In this document: positions 49,575-62,389 of the stretch, in pieces
Layout of the letters: the number at the start of each line of letters is the position of its first letter
How positions within the stretch are numbered: the stretch's first letter is position 1
Assembly: GCA_030248195.1 (NCBI GenBank)
Contig: JASAND010021064.1
Location: forward strand, 52,248 to 116,247
Direction of reading: 5' to 3'
DNA from: Trissonchulus latispiculum
Lineage: Eukaryota > Nematoda > Enoplea > Enoplida > Ironidae
DNA length: 64,000 bases
Position numbers and translations under genes: made by a program
Notes under the pieces: generated by a model
Told to the model about the DNA's origin: nothing
The model's database searches: none
Seen by the model: only the letters and a program-made list of their open reading frames with translations

Positions 49575-51209
49575 ATGACATCACCAGCAACGCTCGCAAA
49601 GTTGCTCACAGTTTTCATTTTTGTTGAATTTTCATCAATGTTGAGTGGACAACTAGTTCCCACGGATGAATCATCACCGAAACCACCCATGGCAGGTAAA
49701 TGTAAATGGTGAACATAAGCAATGAGTCATGGTGCAATTAATCCGTGGCATTAAATGCGTAAAGTTAGCTGCTCAGTTACGCTTGGATCTCAGTTCTAAC
49801 CGATGAAGTCTGATTAATACCTGAACCTAAAAACACATTTTACAGTTTTCTTTATTTTCTAACATTTTCTAATTAGCGAAGACTACACAAGTCACCAGTG
49901 GTTATGCGGAAAGTTGAAATCAAAATTCAGGGATATGAAGAAAAGTGTCCGAAGGATCGAACTGATTTGAAATCGAACTGAAACTCGAACCGAGTTTCAA
50001 ATCTAGTGCAGAATCCTAGCGTTGAGGTCCCCGAACAGTGAAATTAGTTAATTTGAAATTTCAAGATTTTGGTGTTCACGTGAACAGCTGATATTCAACA
50101 GACCTATACGTGGCTTGTTTAACTTTTGCGTTCAAGTATGTGCACTTTTTCTCAGCCGAAGCTATTGATGAGCTGCAATAGCTTGGGGATTAAACTATTT
50201 TTACCTTTATTTAACTTTAGATCAAGGTCAATGCCCGATTGGTTTTGTTGAAACGGGAGGCAACTGTTACATGCCAATTCCTCAGCTCATGACAGCTCAA
50301 GAAGGGGCACAAGCTTGTTCAAAAGTTCATGCAAATGCTAGTCTACCATATTTCATTTCTAAGGAGGAATATCGTGCATTTTATGATGGAATTGCGTAAG
50401 TGCAGCACAATGACACACTTTTATACTGCCAAACGACTGTAGACAAACTGTTGTCAAGAAGTTGCTTTGAAGCCAGCTAACCTACAGGCTAACGCATTGA
50501 TTCAATGTGCTTGTGTTGGAATGTATTTAAAAAGTGCCGAATCAGGTCCTTTTCAAGGACATGGACTAAACTTCCATACATTAACACTTTCATCATATAT
50601 CTCTTTATCTTTAGTATTAGGACATGTAAATAAGGACTGGCATGGTCATTTGCCAAAACAGAAAACTGAAAGTCTGAAACTTTGATGGCAAAGCAAGGTT
50701 TTGGATTCTGCTTGTTATTCAATTTCATCAGTAGTATGCCTGAAAGAAATGTGTCAAGAAATGTTCACTGAAAGCAAAACCGCATTGTGCTTAGCTTGTG
50801 GCTGTGGGCATTCTGTTTCAGCGTAATGGCTTTGAACAGTATCTTTGGTGCTTTCAACATGATATCTGATGGAGCGGGCTGGATAGATGGAATTCAAACT
50901 GGTGAAATAATTATGAGCCAAACCAGAGGAGTTGAAATGGTGTACGCAATTTGTGGGCAATCGATAGAATGAAACAAAGATGTGTCGCTGCAGAACAACT
51001 CTGGTCTTATGTTGAGACACACAGTCGAGCCACTGGACACAATCGAGCCAAGCTTAAACTAGAATTTGTTATCCAAACTGTAGTGACATTCTAGTTTGGG
51101 TTCCAATTATAGTCGTCAATATTTACAGGGCGGACTGATTATATTGGGCATAGACGATAGTTGCCTACGCCTTTTTGACTGTACTCAGCAGACAATCAGA
51201 TCAGGCCGT

Positions 51210-51241
<32 letters not shown>

Positions 51242-51256
51242 GTTATTATTATTATA

Positions 51257-51325
<69 letters not shown>

Positions 51326-53243
51326 ACTGAGCTATCTAAAAGAGCTAACATAAAGCAATTGCTATGTGCATTGAGACTGTAAATATTCACAAACAATGTC
51401 TGCAATTTTAAATGATCTCATCTAGAAACGGGTTCAGCAAAATGAAATTCTGAGTTCCTGCAACTATGCAGTTTGATGAAAATTTGCATCATAAAGCTGT
51501 CCAAATACTACTTCTCGGCTGTGTAATAGTTTACTGTTACATTTCAAATAAGGCTGGTAATGGTCAAAAACAAGCGTCATACGTATTTGATAAAGCATTT
51601 AGGTCAGAAATATTTCGTACATTTAGTTCCAGCCGGTATTTTTAAGTATGTAGTTGGCATATCAAACTAAAAGAAACTGTATCTAAACGGTGTGAAAGGG
51701 TTAAATAAGTATTGGCAAAACTCGAGAAAAGCGTCCAGTAAGTACTCAAACACGTACCAATCCTTTATATTTGTTTGTTATTCTAACTTCTACCTTTCTG
51801 AGTTTACGTCATATGCTGTTTAAACAAAGTTTAACTATTTCAGCACCGGCGTCAACATGTTCTGGAGACCAGATGAACCAGAGAAAGGAAAAGAGTTGTG
51901 GGGAAATAACTCGTGTGCATACCTCCAACTAGGCGAAGACATGGGGACAACGCAGAGAGATATGGGTACAACGAACTGCGATGGGCTGCATGCTGTATTC
52001 TGCCAAGTCAGATGTAAGCACATTTTTAGTAATGTTTGCAGTTTATTGTCCAGTCCTGTTTTTCTGTCTTAAATGACCACTGTGGCTAAATTAACCAAAT
52101 AAGTATCTGACGTTTGTTTAGTGACAACTCGTAGCACCACTTCTACTCTTACTACATCCAGCAGCACAACAACAGCAACAAGCATAAACGATAATTTATA
52201 CTTCACAACAACATCTGAACAATCAATACCAAACATCAAACTTATAAATACTACAACAACTGCAGCTGCTGCAAAAAAATCTGCTACTACTACTACGACG
52301 ACGACGACGACTAGTGTTACTATCACAACAACTACGTCTCCACAGACTGCCTCAACCGTTTCAAACTATGCACCGACAATAACTACAAAAGAATCTACTC
52401 CGCCATTAGTAACAACATCAAGTACTACTGCTACAATCACTGCTGCATCTGTTGCTATTACACCTACTTTTACAGCGACTGCTTCTGCTACTGTGACTAC
52501 TACCATCATCACCGCAAATGCAACTGCTACTATAACAACTACTACTGTTATGGCTACTATCACAACAACTACGTCTCCACAGACTGCCTCAACCGTTTCA
52601 AATCATGCACCGGCAATAACTAGAAAAGAATCTACTCCGCCATTAATAACAACGTCAAGTACTACTGCTACAATCACTACTGCAGCTGCTGCTATTACAC
52701 CCACTTTTACAGCAACTGCTTCAACTATTGTGACTACTACTAAATTTACTGCTAATGCTATTGCTACTACAACAACTACTACTACTACTATTACAGCTAC
52801 TACCACTACGACTTCTCCTCTACAGACTGCCTCAATCGTTTCAAATTATGCGCCGACAATAACTACAAAAGAATCTACTACGCCATTAATAACAACGTCA
52901 AGTACTACTGCTACAATCACTACTGCAGCTGCTGCTATTACATCCACTTTTACAGCGACTGCTTCTACTAGTGTGACTACTACCATCATCCCTATGAATG
53001 CTACTGCTACTGCAACAACAACTACGACTACTATTACAGCTACTACCACTACAACTACGTCTCCACAGACTGCTTCAACTGTTTCAGATTATGCGCCGAC
53101 AACAACTACACAAGAATCTACTCTGCCATTAATAACAAAATCAAGTACTTCTGCTACAATCACTACTGCAGCTGCTGCTATTACATCCACTTTTACAGCG
53201 ACTGCTTCTACTACTATGACTACTACCATCATCCCTATAAATG

Positions 53244-53307
<64 letters not shown>

Positions 53308-56300
53308 AGCTACTACCACTACGACTTCTTCTCTACACACTGCCTCAACCGTTTCAAGTTATGCGCCGACAACAACTACACAAGAATGTACTCTGTCATT
53401 AATAACAAAATCAAGTACTACTGCTATAATCACTACTGCAGCTGCTGCTATTACACCCACTTTTACAGCAACTGCTTCAACTATTGTGACTACTACTAAA
53501 TTTACTGCTAATGCTATTGCTACTACTACAACAACTACTACTACTACTATTACAGCTACTACCACTACGACTTCTCCTCTACAGACTGCCTCAACCGTTT
53601 CAAATTATGCACCGGCAATAACTAGGAAAGAATCTACTCCGCCATTAATAACAACGTCAAGTACTACTGCTACAATCACTACTGCAGCTGCTGCTATTAC
53701 ATCCACTTTTACAGCAACTGCTTCAACTATTGTGACTACTACTAAATTTACTGCTAATGCTATTGCTACTACAACAACTACTACTACTACTATTACAGCT
53801 ACTACCACTACGACTTCTCCTCTACAGACTGCCTCAACCGTTTCAAATTATGCGCCGACAATAACTACAAAAGAATCTACTACGCCATTAATAACAACGT
53901 CAAGTACTACTGCTACAATCACTACTGCAGCTGCTGCTATTACATCCACTTTTACAGCAACTGCTTCAACTATTGTGACTACTACTAAATTTACTGCTAA
54001 TGCTATTGCTACTACAACAACTACTACTACTACTATTACAGCTACTACCACTACGACTTCTCCTCTACAGACTGCCTCAACCGTTTCAAATTATGCGCCG
54101 ACAATAACTACAAAAGAATCTACTACGCCATTAATAACAACGTCAAGTACTACTGCTACAATCACTACTGCAGCTGCTGCTATTACATCCACTTTTACAG
54201 CGACTGCTTCTACTAGTGTGACTACTACCATCATCCCTACTCCTTCAACAACAACAACAACTAATACTACTACTACTACTATTACAGCTACCATCACTAC
54301 GACTACGTCTCTACAGACTGCCTCAACCGTTTCAAATTATGCGCCGACAATAACTACAAAAGAATCTACTCCGCCATTAATAACAACGTCAAGTACTACT
54401 GCTACAATCACTACTGCTGCTGCTGCTATTACATCCACTTTTACAGCAACTGCTTCAACTATTGTGACTACTACTAAATTTACTGCTAATGCTATTGCTA
54501 CTACAACAACTACTACTACTACTATTACAGCTACTACCACTACGACTTCTCCTCTACAGACTGCCTCAACCGTTTCAAATTATGCGCCGACAATAACTAC
54601 AAAAGAATCTACTACGCCATTAATAACAACGTCAAGTACTACTGCTACAATCACTACTGCAGCTGCTGCTATTACATCCACTTTTACAGCGACTGCTTCT
54701 ACTAGTGTGTCTACTACCATCATCCCTACTCCTACAACATCAACAACAACTAATACTACTACTACTACTACTATTACAGCTACCATCACTACCAATACGT
54801 CTCTACAGACTGCCTCAACCGTTTCAAATTATGCGCCGACAATAACTACAAAAGAATCTACTCCGCCATTAATAACAACGTCAAGTGCTACTGCTACAAT
54901 TACTACTGCAGCTATTGCTACTGCTGCTATTGCTGACACTACGCCTACATTCGCCACTACTGTTAATACTTCTGCGTCTATTACTAGTGGTACTAATGCT
55001 TCAATTACTACTACTACTACTACTACAACTTGCAGTAGCATAAACACTACTGCTTTAATTGATACCACCACTACTGCTAGTGCTAGTACAACTAGTCCTT
55101 CTAATACATCTACTACGGCAGCTAATACAACTACGACGGCCACTTCTACTTCTGCTGCTAATGCTACTACAATGGCTACTACTGCAACTACTACAATCAC
55201 AACTACAATTACTTCACAAGCTTCTACTGCTACTGCAGCTACGACTTCTTTGTCATTTATGCCAACATTAATGACAATTCTGCCATTAATAACTGCAACA
55301 ACGTCTAATACTTCAGCTATAGCAACTATTGTTACAACTAGTTATACCACCACTACTGCAAATGCTGCAATTTCTATTACTATTAGCTCTAATGCTAATA
55401 CAGCTACTGCTAGCAATAGAACAACTGCTTCAACTACATTTGCTACTTCCACAACTACTGCTAATGCTGTTGCAGCTACTACTATAAGCGATACTGCTAC
55501 TACTACTTTATCTGCTACAACTAGCACTACTTCTACTACATTTACCACAACCACCACCAGTACTGCCAATACTACTGAAACTTTTGGCACCAACACAACA
55601 ACTGCCGCCACTGCTACTACTACCACTACTTCTACTGCTTTTAGTACTTCCGCTAAATCTACTACTTCTGTTAGTTCAACTCCTACTACTACTGTCGTTA
55701 CCACTATTTCAAATTATGCGCCAACATTAACAACAATTCCTTCGATAACAACAGCAACCACTTCTACTGTTACAGCAACTGCAACTGCTACTGCAATCAT
55801 AACTACACCTAGTACTACTTCTACTAGTTTTACCACCATCAGTGCATTAACTATTTCTGACAGTACTACTATTTCAAATTATGCGCCAACATTAACAACA
55901 GCAACCACATCTACTGCTATAGCAACTGCTAGTGCTACTGCAATTAGAACTACAACTAATACAACTTCTACTACTTTTACTGCCACCGCTACATTTATTA
56001 CATTATTTGCTGCCTCTGCTGCTACTGCTACTAACACTATTTCAAATAATGCGCCAACATTAACAACAATTCCATCATTAACAACAACAACCACTTCTCC
56101 AGCAACTGTAACGGTTACTGCAACTATTACGATAGAAAGTAATACTATTACTAATGCTACTGCTGCTGCTACTTCCCAACAGACTGCCTTATCTTTTTCA
56201 AATTATACGCAAACAGTGAAAACAGTAGAACCACCTCCATCTGTAGCAATTGCTATCGAGTTTTCACATCTGACAACAAAAAGAACGATCTCTCGTTTGG

Positions 56301-57416
56301 CTGAAAGATCAACAGTAGGCACCATGTTCGAATCAGCAATCGGAGCTCCTGGCAAACTACTGCATTCAAATGCTCAATATATATACAAGTATTTCAAACA
56401 CTCCGATGAGTTTTGCTAAGAGGACTCAAGGAGTGGCTGCATCAGCCCTGACGTCAGGTCATCCATGTGCTACAACAGCACTAACAGTTGCTAGATCAGC
56501 AATAACAACAAGGTTAATAATAACGAAAGCAAAGTCAACAGTATTACCTACAGCGGATTCTTCACACAGACAGAAAGCACAGTCAACAGTAAAAAAAGGT
56601 ACAATTATGACTGTCAACTATTACCCTTTAATTATGTTCATACACTAACATAGTAATCCTCGGCCGCGGCGGAAGAACATTTTGGGTGGACTTATAGCTT
56701 GAATTGAAATTTTTGAGGGGCTTTATCTTAACAATAAATTTAACGAACATTTTCGGTATATTAACGCTGGTTTCACTACGATTTGGGATTTTATTTCGCA
56801 ACAAAATGTTCAAGTTTAAGAAACAATTACAAAACGTTGGCTGACTTCTACGAGGAGCTAAGAACTAAAAAATTCCGGCCATAGAATTCTAGTGTAAAAT
56901 TTTTTCTACCAATTTTGCTTACCCTTTGGCCGTTTTTATGCCTTGTGCCCGATGTCGGTAGGGCGCTTGTACCCGGGTGGGAGGGCCTGTAGCCTTCAGA
57001 CCCCCGAGCAATATGTTAATTTATATAATGTATTGTTTGATGGCTCTTATCTGGCTCACAATAAAATTAATATTATAATGGCATGCAGTGTGCACTTGAA
57101 ATTTTACAAATTTTGACTTGGTCGTATTTATTTAGCATATAGCTATCGGTTGAAACTAATGAATATTACAAGGCTAACATATGATTGTTTCTTTTGAATA
57201 TGAATTATCCTTTTTATATATTAATGGTTAAACAAAAATGTTACAGTATTCATATAACAATATACCAAGAAAATCAATGCTTATATAGGTACATGTGAAG
57301 GGAACTACCGAATTCTGTTAGCTGATACCTGCTGGAACGCATATCTGGTGGCGGCATTAATAGGTGCTGGAAGTTGCCTGATCTTAGTAGCAGCAGCTAT
57401 ACTTTCAACAAAGTAA
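49575..57416 (+). CDS. Membrane C-type lectin with giant threonine-rich mucin stalk
   Basis: Exons: 49575-49695, 50221-50395, 50822-50941, 51844-52013, 52122 to a donor that could not be fixed (between about 56139 and 56600), and 57322-57416. Exon 1 encodes a signal peptide (KLLTVFIFVEFSSMLSG). The next three encode a C-type lectin domain: CPIGFVETGGNCYM, AQACSKV, the core GWIDGIQTGE, FWRPDEPEKG, NNSCAYLQL, TTNCDGLHAVFC. That is six cysteines with a W-I-D-G core. The EPN/QPD and WND sugar- and calcium-binding motifs are not canonical (EPE), so glycan binding is uncertain. All junction phases agree (1, 2, 2, 1). Exon 5 supplies about 1,400 residues, mostly Thr, Ala, Ser and Ile, as an O-glycosylation-prone stalk. 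The last exon encodes DTCWNAYLVAALIGAG plus a hydrophobic run ending ILSTK-stop, a transmembrane anchor with almost no cytoplasmic tail. AATAAA follows at 57459. A role in adhesion or surface recognition is inferred. The donor GTACGC of exon 3 is weak. Confidence 0.85.
49905..50105. repeat. SINE copy in intron 1 of the lectin-mucin gene
   Basis: Shares GTTGAAATCA, GATATGAAGAAAAGTGTCC, a GGATCGAAC B-box-like run and AGCTGATATTCAACAG with the copy at 6290-6470. The tRNA part is more degraded. Confidence 0.55.
51207..51336. repeat. (ATT)n microsatellite in intron 3
   Basis: About 130 bp of TTA/ATT trinucleotide with two interruptions, in the intron between 50942 and 51843. It produces meaningless poly-Leu and poly-Ile frames. 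Confidence 0.97.
52346..54808 (+). repeat. Ten tandem mucin repeats, about 243 bp each
   Basis: Anchored on ACTGCCTCAACCGTTTCAAA, units start at 52346, 52583, 52826, 53069, 53339, 53585, 53828, 54071, 54317 and 54560, with the next anchor at 54809. Lengths are 237, 243, 243, 270, 246, 243, 243, 246, 243 and 249 bp. Every one is a multiple of three, as expected if selection maintains the frame. The unit reads TASTVSNYAPTITTKESTPP, then LITTSSTTATITTAAAAIT, then a variable poly-Thr part. The 270-bp unit has an ACT expansion at 53250-53310. From 54809 to about 56220 the repeats become degenerate but remain Thr-rich with recurring SNYAPTLTT. Confidence 0.93.
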
Positions 57417-57458
57417 AGCATATGTAGACCCAGAAAACAGTATACAGCCTGCCCACTG

Positions 57459-57464
57459 AATAAA
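57459..57464 (+). terminator. Poly(A) signal of the lectin-mucin gene
   Basis: AATAAA 43 nt after the TAA at 57414-57416. Confidence 0.7.
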
Positions 57465-57865
57465 TTGTATGGAATGAAACATTTTTAACTTCCAAATACA
57501 AATTCTGACACAAAGTATTAAATAAATATTGAATCGTGGTTGCTGAAGCAGCTACAGGTATGCTTTATAGCACGGCTCTGCGTATATTCAGGGATTGATG
57601 CACACGCAGTTCAGGACTCTCCGAGTGCCACACACAAGGGCTTCCCGTCCGACGCTGCATAAAAATCTGAATGCAAGCAATATTGTGCTGTAAAGTACTT
57701 GTAACAAGCTACGAATGAAGCTTGACAGTAAACTAATAAACTTGTTCTGTGAAATTGCAGCTAATCAATGCTAAGCTAATCATCACCTGAAAGTAAAACT
57801 CCTGCAGCTGGGAGGTTTCTTTAGTGTGAAACTGATCTATCTAAAGTCTGACCTAAAAAGTAGGG

Positions 57866-59359
57866 AGTGAGTTGTATAAGCTAATTTACCACGCCATGCA
57901 ACGAACTGCACAGTGCTGCAGTGTGTACAGCTATGCTTTAACCTAAAGTCTGACCAAAAAATGTAGGGAGCGAAACTGTTTTGTTTATACTGAAATACCG
58001 GTACATTTTTGCTGCAGCAATGTATATATTTTCTGAACCGTCATGGCATGAACTTTCTTTTGGTTGAAAAAAATTTTTAATAAAATTAAAATTCATAAAA
58101 AAAGAAGCCGATTTTTTAAGTTTTGAAAGATCAGTAGAAACCAGGAACTATCCGTTCGGTGGAAAATTAGCCCATGTCCCAACATATTGAATCCCGAATA
58201 TCAGCTGATTTCGTCGAAAATTGCGATAGTTATTCAATTTTTCCGATTTTCAAAATCCTTTGATCTTTGCCGCTTTTTCAACTTTGACTGGCTATTACTC
58301 GCGACTCACTCAATGCAAAAAATTTTAATTGGATTTTCAGGACCGCTTACGTGTCAGCTTTCATGTGATCTATGTGGTTTTTGCAAAATTTGAAAATCGA
58401 TTTTTGTCGAAAAATACCACTTTTTGGCCAAAGATTTCGACAAAGCGAATCCAGAAAAAGTAGGTAAAAATAACATTATCATAAAGTTTAATCTGAGCTG
58501 AATCCAACGATATAAAGTTTCTGTGGCTGCCTACGGCTAAAAATGCCCCAGCAACGAATTTTTAAACAGTTTCCTATTTCAGCTGATTTCAGACAAGTTG
58601 TGCTATATTGTGCATTGATTTGCCGCAAATAGCCAAAAACCGGCGAAAAATAAGCGAAATTGTTTCAAAATTCGTTGCGGATGCAATATAAGTCGTAGCC
58701 ACAAAAACTTTATATCGTTGGATTCAGCTCAGATTAAACTTTATGATCGTATTAATTTTTACCTATTTTTGCTGGATTCGCATTGTCGAAATTTTGGGTC
58801 AAAAGGTGGTATTTTTCGAAAAAATCGATTTTCAAATTTTGCAAAAACCACATAGATCACATGAAAGCTGACACGTAAGCGGTCCTGAAAATCCAATTAA
58901 AATTTTTTGCATTGAGTGAGTCGCGAGTAATAGCCAGTCAAAGTTGAAAAAGCGGCAAAGATCAAAGGATTTTGAAAATCGGAAAAATTGAATAACTATC
59001 GCAATTTTCGACGAAATCAGCTGATATTCGGGATTCTATATGTCTGGGACATGGGCTAATTTTCCACCGAACGGCTAGTTCCTGGTTTGTACTGATCTTT
59101 CAAAAGTTAAAAATCGGCTTCTTTTGATGAATTTTATTTTTTTTAAAAAATTTTTTTTCAGTCAAAAGAAAGTTCTTGCCATGACGGTCCAGAAAATATA
59201 TATATTGCTGCAGCAAAAATGTACCAGTAGTTCAGTATAAACAAAACAATTTCGCTCCCTACATTTTTTGGTCAGACTTTAGGTTAAAGCATAGCTGTAC
59301 ACACTGCAGCACTGTGCAGTTCGTTGCATGGCGTGGTAAATTAGCTTATACAACTCACT
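57866..59359. mobile_element. Palindrome nested at the centre of another palindrome
   Basis: The outer inverted repeat (57866-57945 and 59280-59359) starts AGTGAGTTGTATAAGC and would, if empty, be an exact palindrome of about 158 bp centred on CCTAGG. The inner 1,334-bp element (57946-59279) has termini AAGTCTGACCAAAAAATG and duplicates that central TA. The inner element is itself near-palindromic throughout (centre about 58612), including blocks TTTGATCTTTGCCGCTTTTT and TGACTGGCTATTACTCGCGA. It has no transposase. Related, less intact copies lie at 986-2030 and, as one terminus, at 18666. Confidence 0.92.
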
Positions 59360-59536
59360 CTCTCTTTTCCTATGTTAATTTCGTGCGTATATATAGCTGA
59401 GTGCACGCGCGTGCACCGTGCGGATAATTAATGTATCCGCACAGCGCATGGTACAGAAGCGCAAGAATGCTCCCTGTTGCGTGAACTCAGCTATATATGC
59501 GTCCTAAATTAACATTGGGAAAGAGACAGTGAGTTG
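59351..59536. mobile_element. 186-bp palindromic MITE
   Basis: Inverted ends CAACTCACTCTCTCTTTTCC and GGGAAAGAGACAGTGAGTTG with TATATATAGCTGAGT inside. It shares the AGTGAGTTGTATA end with the adjacent palindrome, giving three copies of that end between 57866 and 59540. Confidence 0.75.
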
Positions 59537-59539
59537 TAT

Positions 59540-60925
59540 AATAGAGATTGAGTTATGTTATGCTTAATGTTATTAAACAGAGTAAACCTTTTGAAACAAA
59601 CAAATATTCGCCGACTAGTAAACAACCATGCCATTTTCTGGACGTTTTATATCTCAGCAAACGGTATTTTGCAGATATTGTGAAGCACTCATTTTTACTC
59701 AATTCACAGTACTTGTATCAAATCTTCTAGTACGTTATAAATACAACACTTCATCGGAAAAATCAGGCTTCCTTGGAAATTCAATTTACAACACTACCTA
59801 CCCGCGCCTGTCCTACGTAATTGACCTCTGAAATGCTTGGCACGTTAATACCGAAATCCCTGGAGTTGAGCCCTGTTTACTTGGGCTAAATTGCATCTGA
59901 TTGGCTAATTGCCTATCCTATCTGAAAATTGTGGGTACAAGGTGACCCCACGAGAGCTCGGCTTTGTAATTAACGCGTGTTTATGATATATTAAACTGAA
60001 ATTGCTCTGACGAGTATACTACTTAGTTGTGGTTGTTATGCAGCCAGTGCATTTCAGTTCTAGTGACCATAAGAGAAAGCTTGAAAACCTATAGCTGAGA
60101 GGGGGGCTCATTGTATACAAGTTATTTGCACATAAAGAAGGCTAGTTTAGTTCGGAAACATATAAACCTATGGTTAACAGCACTAACCATGACCCGTGCA
60201 GAGCAAACCACAGGCCAATTATATTAGAAAGGGTACAGAGTCGTACTCGTCCTGTCATCTTACTTAATAAAATTCAGAATTTGACCTTTTTATCCATAGC
60301 AGATCAAAATCACCGAGCAGAGGAGCAATTGACGCTATTCCCAACACTTGCTCCGACTGGAATGAATAGCACAAGTGTTTCAGCTAATTCCAGAGAACTT
60401 ATTTAAACATCTAAACAAAAACGTTCTTCCCGAAGTTACTAATCGCAATCAAAATGTACAAAAATTACAAAACCTATATATATTGAAATCTAGCAACATG
60501 ATGATATCAAATGATATCAGACAGAGGGACAAATGATCTCACCATGGTAAAGGGGAAACTTGCCCTGTATCTCCCACAAATTTAAAACCTTAATTAGGTT
60601 GAACCTAAAGCGAGGGGAGCACTAAATATTTTAATGGTTACAACTATTGTAATTAAATAAAGTAAAGTCTTTACTTGGTTATTACTCATACTTCATTTCG
60701 CCAATTACGGTTTAAGTTATTCCTAATATCTCAATGCCGGAATCAGGTTCTTCAAATCTATCAGAACGGTTTCGAATAAACAATAGGGATATTGCCGCAC
60801 ATCTGATAACGGATGTCACATAACGGTGCAAAGAGTAGCCATATCACCACATCTTTACGAGGCCTTTCATGGTTAGCGGTGGAACTCTCTGAATTAAATC
60901 TGCTAACAATCCAGGTTTTTTGTAG
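59540..60925. other. Intergenic, possible small exons
   Basis: 60301-60406 follows a good acceptor (CCTTTTTATCCATAG) and reads ADQNHRAEEQLTLFPTLAPT to a stop, but no partner was found. Otherwise no gene supported. Confidence 0.3.
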
Positions 60926-61166
60926 CTGCGTTCCTACAGCATATCCCAGAAGTTCCATTACATGCCATTTTCCATTTTATACTAAAACAATTCTGTTAAA
61001 TAAAGATATGCTAAACCAATTTTCATATGAATGGTGTATTAAAAGTATCGGTAAAGTGATTCCTGAAATTTATGCAGGGTGGTGCTTTGGTTGTGGTGCA
61101 TTTGTTAATTTATTCACAGTATGCGCTCAAATATGGATGAAGCCAGAAGGTTATTATGTACGATAA
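60926..61166 (+). CDS. Cysteine-rich terminal exon, distant IL-17-like pattern
   Basis: CTAACAATCCAGGTTTTTTGTAG is a strong branch point, pyrimidine tract and acceptor. The phase-2 frame that follows runs about 79 codons to TAA. It has six Cys: CVPTAYPRSSITC, YEWCIKSIGKVIPEIYAGWC, FGC and TVC. The run W-C-x(6)-I-P-E-x-Y-A-x-x-C-x-x-C recalls the R-x-P-x-x-I-x-x-A-x-C-x-C-x-x-C core of IL-17-family cytokines. It is too divergent to name without a profile search. The same frame is open upstream to 60813, so the splice site is not proven. No signal-peptide exon was located. Confidence 0.35.
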
Positions 61167-61199
61167 CTGTGACGATACTTTGGCAAGGTTTGATATGCA

Positions 61200-62380
61200 T
61201 TATTTGTTATTTATAGTGTAGCGCTGGTCAAATCAGAAAACCGTCCACTTACTGGGTTGGATGTTTGGCATATTTTTCGAAAATCTCGGTTTTTCTTCTT
61301 TTTTGCCATATATTGTAGTTCCCATGGGTCCTCAAACAAGACAAGAGTGTTTTGCGTAATATTGCTTCTACCGTTCTGTAGAGCCCTTCAAAAGTGACCT
61401 TGACATGTGTTAAACATAGGAAAATAAAAAGTAAGGTTAAAAAGTTTGTGGCAGAAAATTTTTCAGCTGTATGAAAGATACAGCGCTACAACTTTGCTCA
61501 CATGTTAAGACCATGCTATAGAGTGCAAATAACCATTTTGGTGCAATTCTGTTGAGTAGAAGATTTTCAGTAATCTCTCAAGGTCTTGAAAAATTGATGC
61601 TTTTTGTACCATTAAAACACAGGACCAGCAAAGCGTTTTGGTCTCTCTTGTACGATTGGCAAACTACAGAAACCGCATATAGTTAGTTGCACTTTCACAA
61701 AAGTCTTATTACGGTAGTCGCAAATTTCAATCACTTGTAATACTCAAAATGTGCTGATTTTACCAAAATCGTCATTTTGCACAGTCTTCACGTTCTTTTT
61801 CTCATTTCTCATTTATTATACATTCGAATGTCACCAAATTTGCAAACAGGTCTCTCAATATATGACGAACACTGTGGCGTAGGCAAATGCTTCAAGGTCT
61901 AACTTTTCGTCCTGTCGGCTCCTTTGATCTCGTGTGAATCAAAATTGTCAATTTTTGTAGTTTCAAAAATATAGCCAAATTGGGTATCATTCGATAGCTA
62001 ATAATGAGGTGAACAACTATGTGTCTGAAATGTAAAAACTGCAAGTTAGTGCAAGCTAAAGTTGAAGGTCACAGTTAGCTGAAAAGGGCAGTTCACGATT
62101 AAAGATTGCATTGCGAACGAATGAATGGGTATGCCGGAATCGTTTCCGTATTTAAATATTAGCCAACCAACCGTATTTATTTGCCATATTTCGCTTTAGG
62201 TGCCGTTCTGTCTCCACATAATTTTGGAGGGCAAATCACTAAACTTTTCAAGTTTTCCATATTTGGCCCTGAATATTAGTTTCGAGCTATCATATTTTGT
62301 CTTGTTTTTGAAACATATCTAAATATATTGTGTCCGAAATGAGCGAATTCCGTGTTTTATTTTGTCATTTTTATCATTTT
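61200..62380. repeat. Diverged element fragment related to the GGGGGGTCCAT family
   Basis: CATGTGTTAAACATAGGAAA and the closing GAGCGAATTCCGTG-TTTTATTTTGTC resemble interior parts of 35612-36854. The ends are not recognisable and there is no coding potential. Confidence 0.4.
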
Positions 62381-62389
62381 TGCCTCATA

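Noticed and set aside
51096..51353. Poly-Leu/poly-Ile frame
   Set aside because: It is the (ATT)n microsatellite in an intron.
52069..55704. Valine-rich reading frames antisense to the mucin exon
   Set aside because: They are the reverse complement of ACT/ACA codons (AGT/TGT, read GTA/GTT) repeated with the mucin units; the sense strand has splice and domain support.
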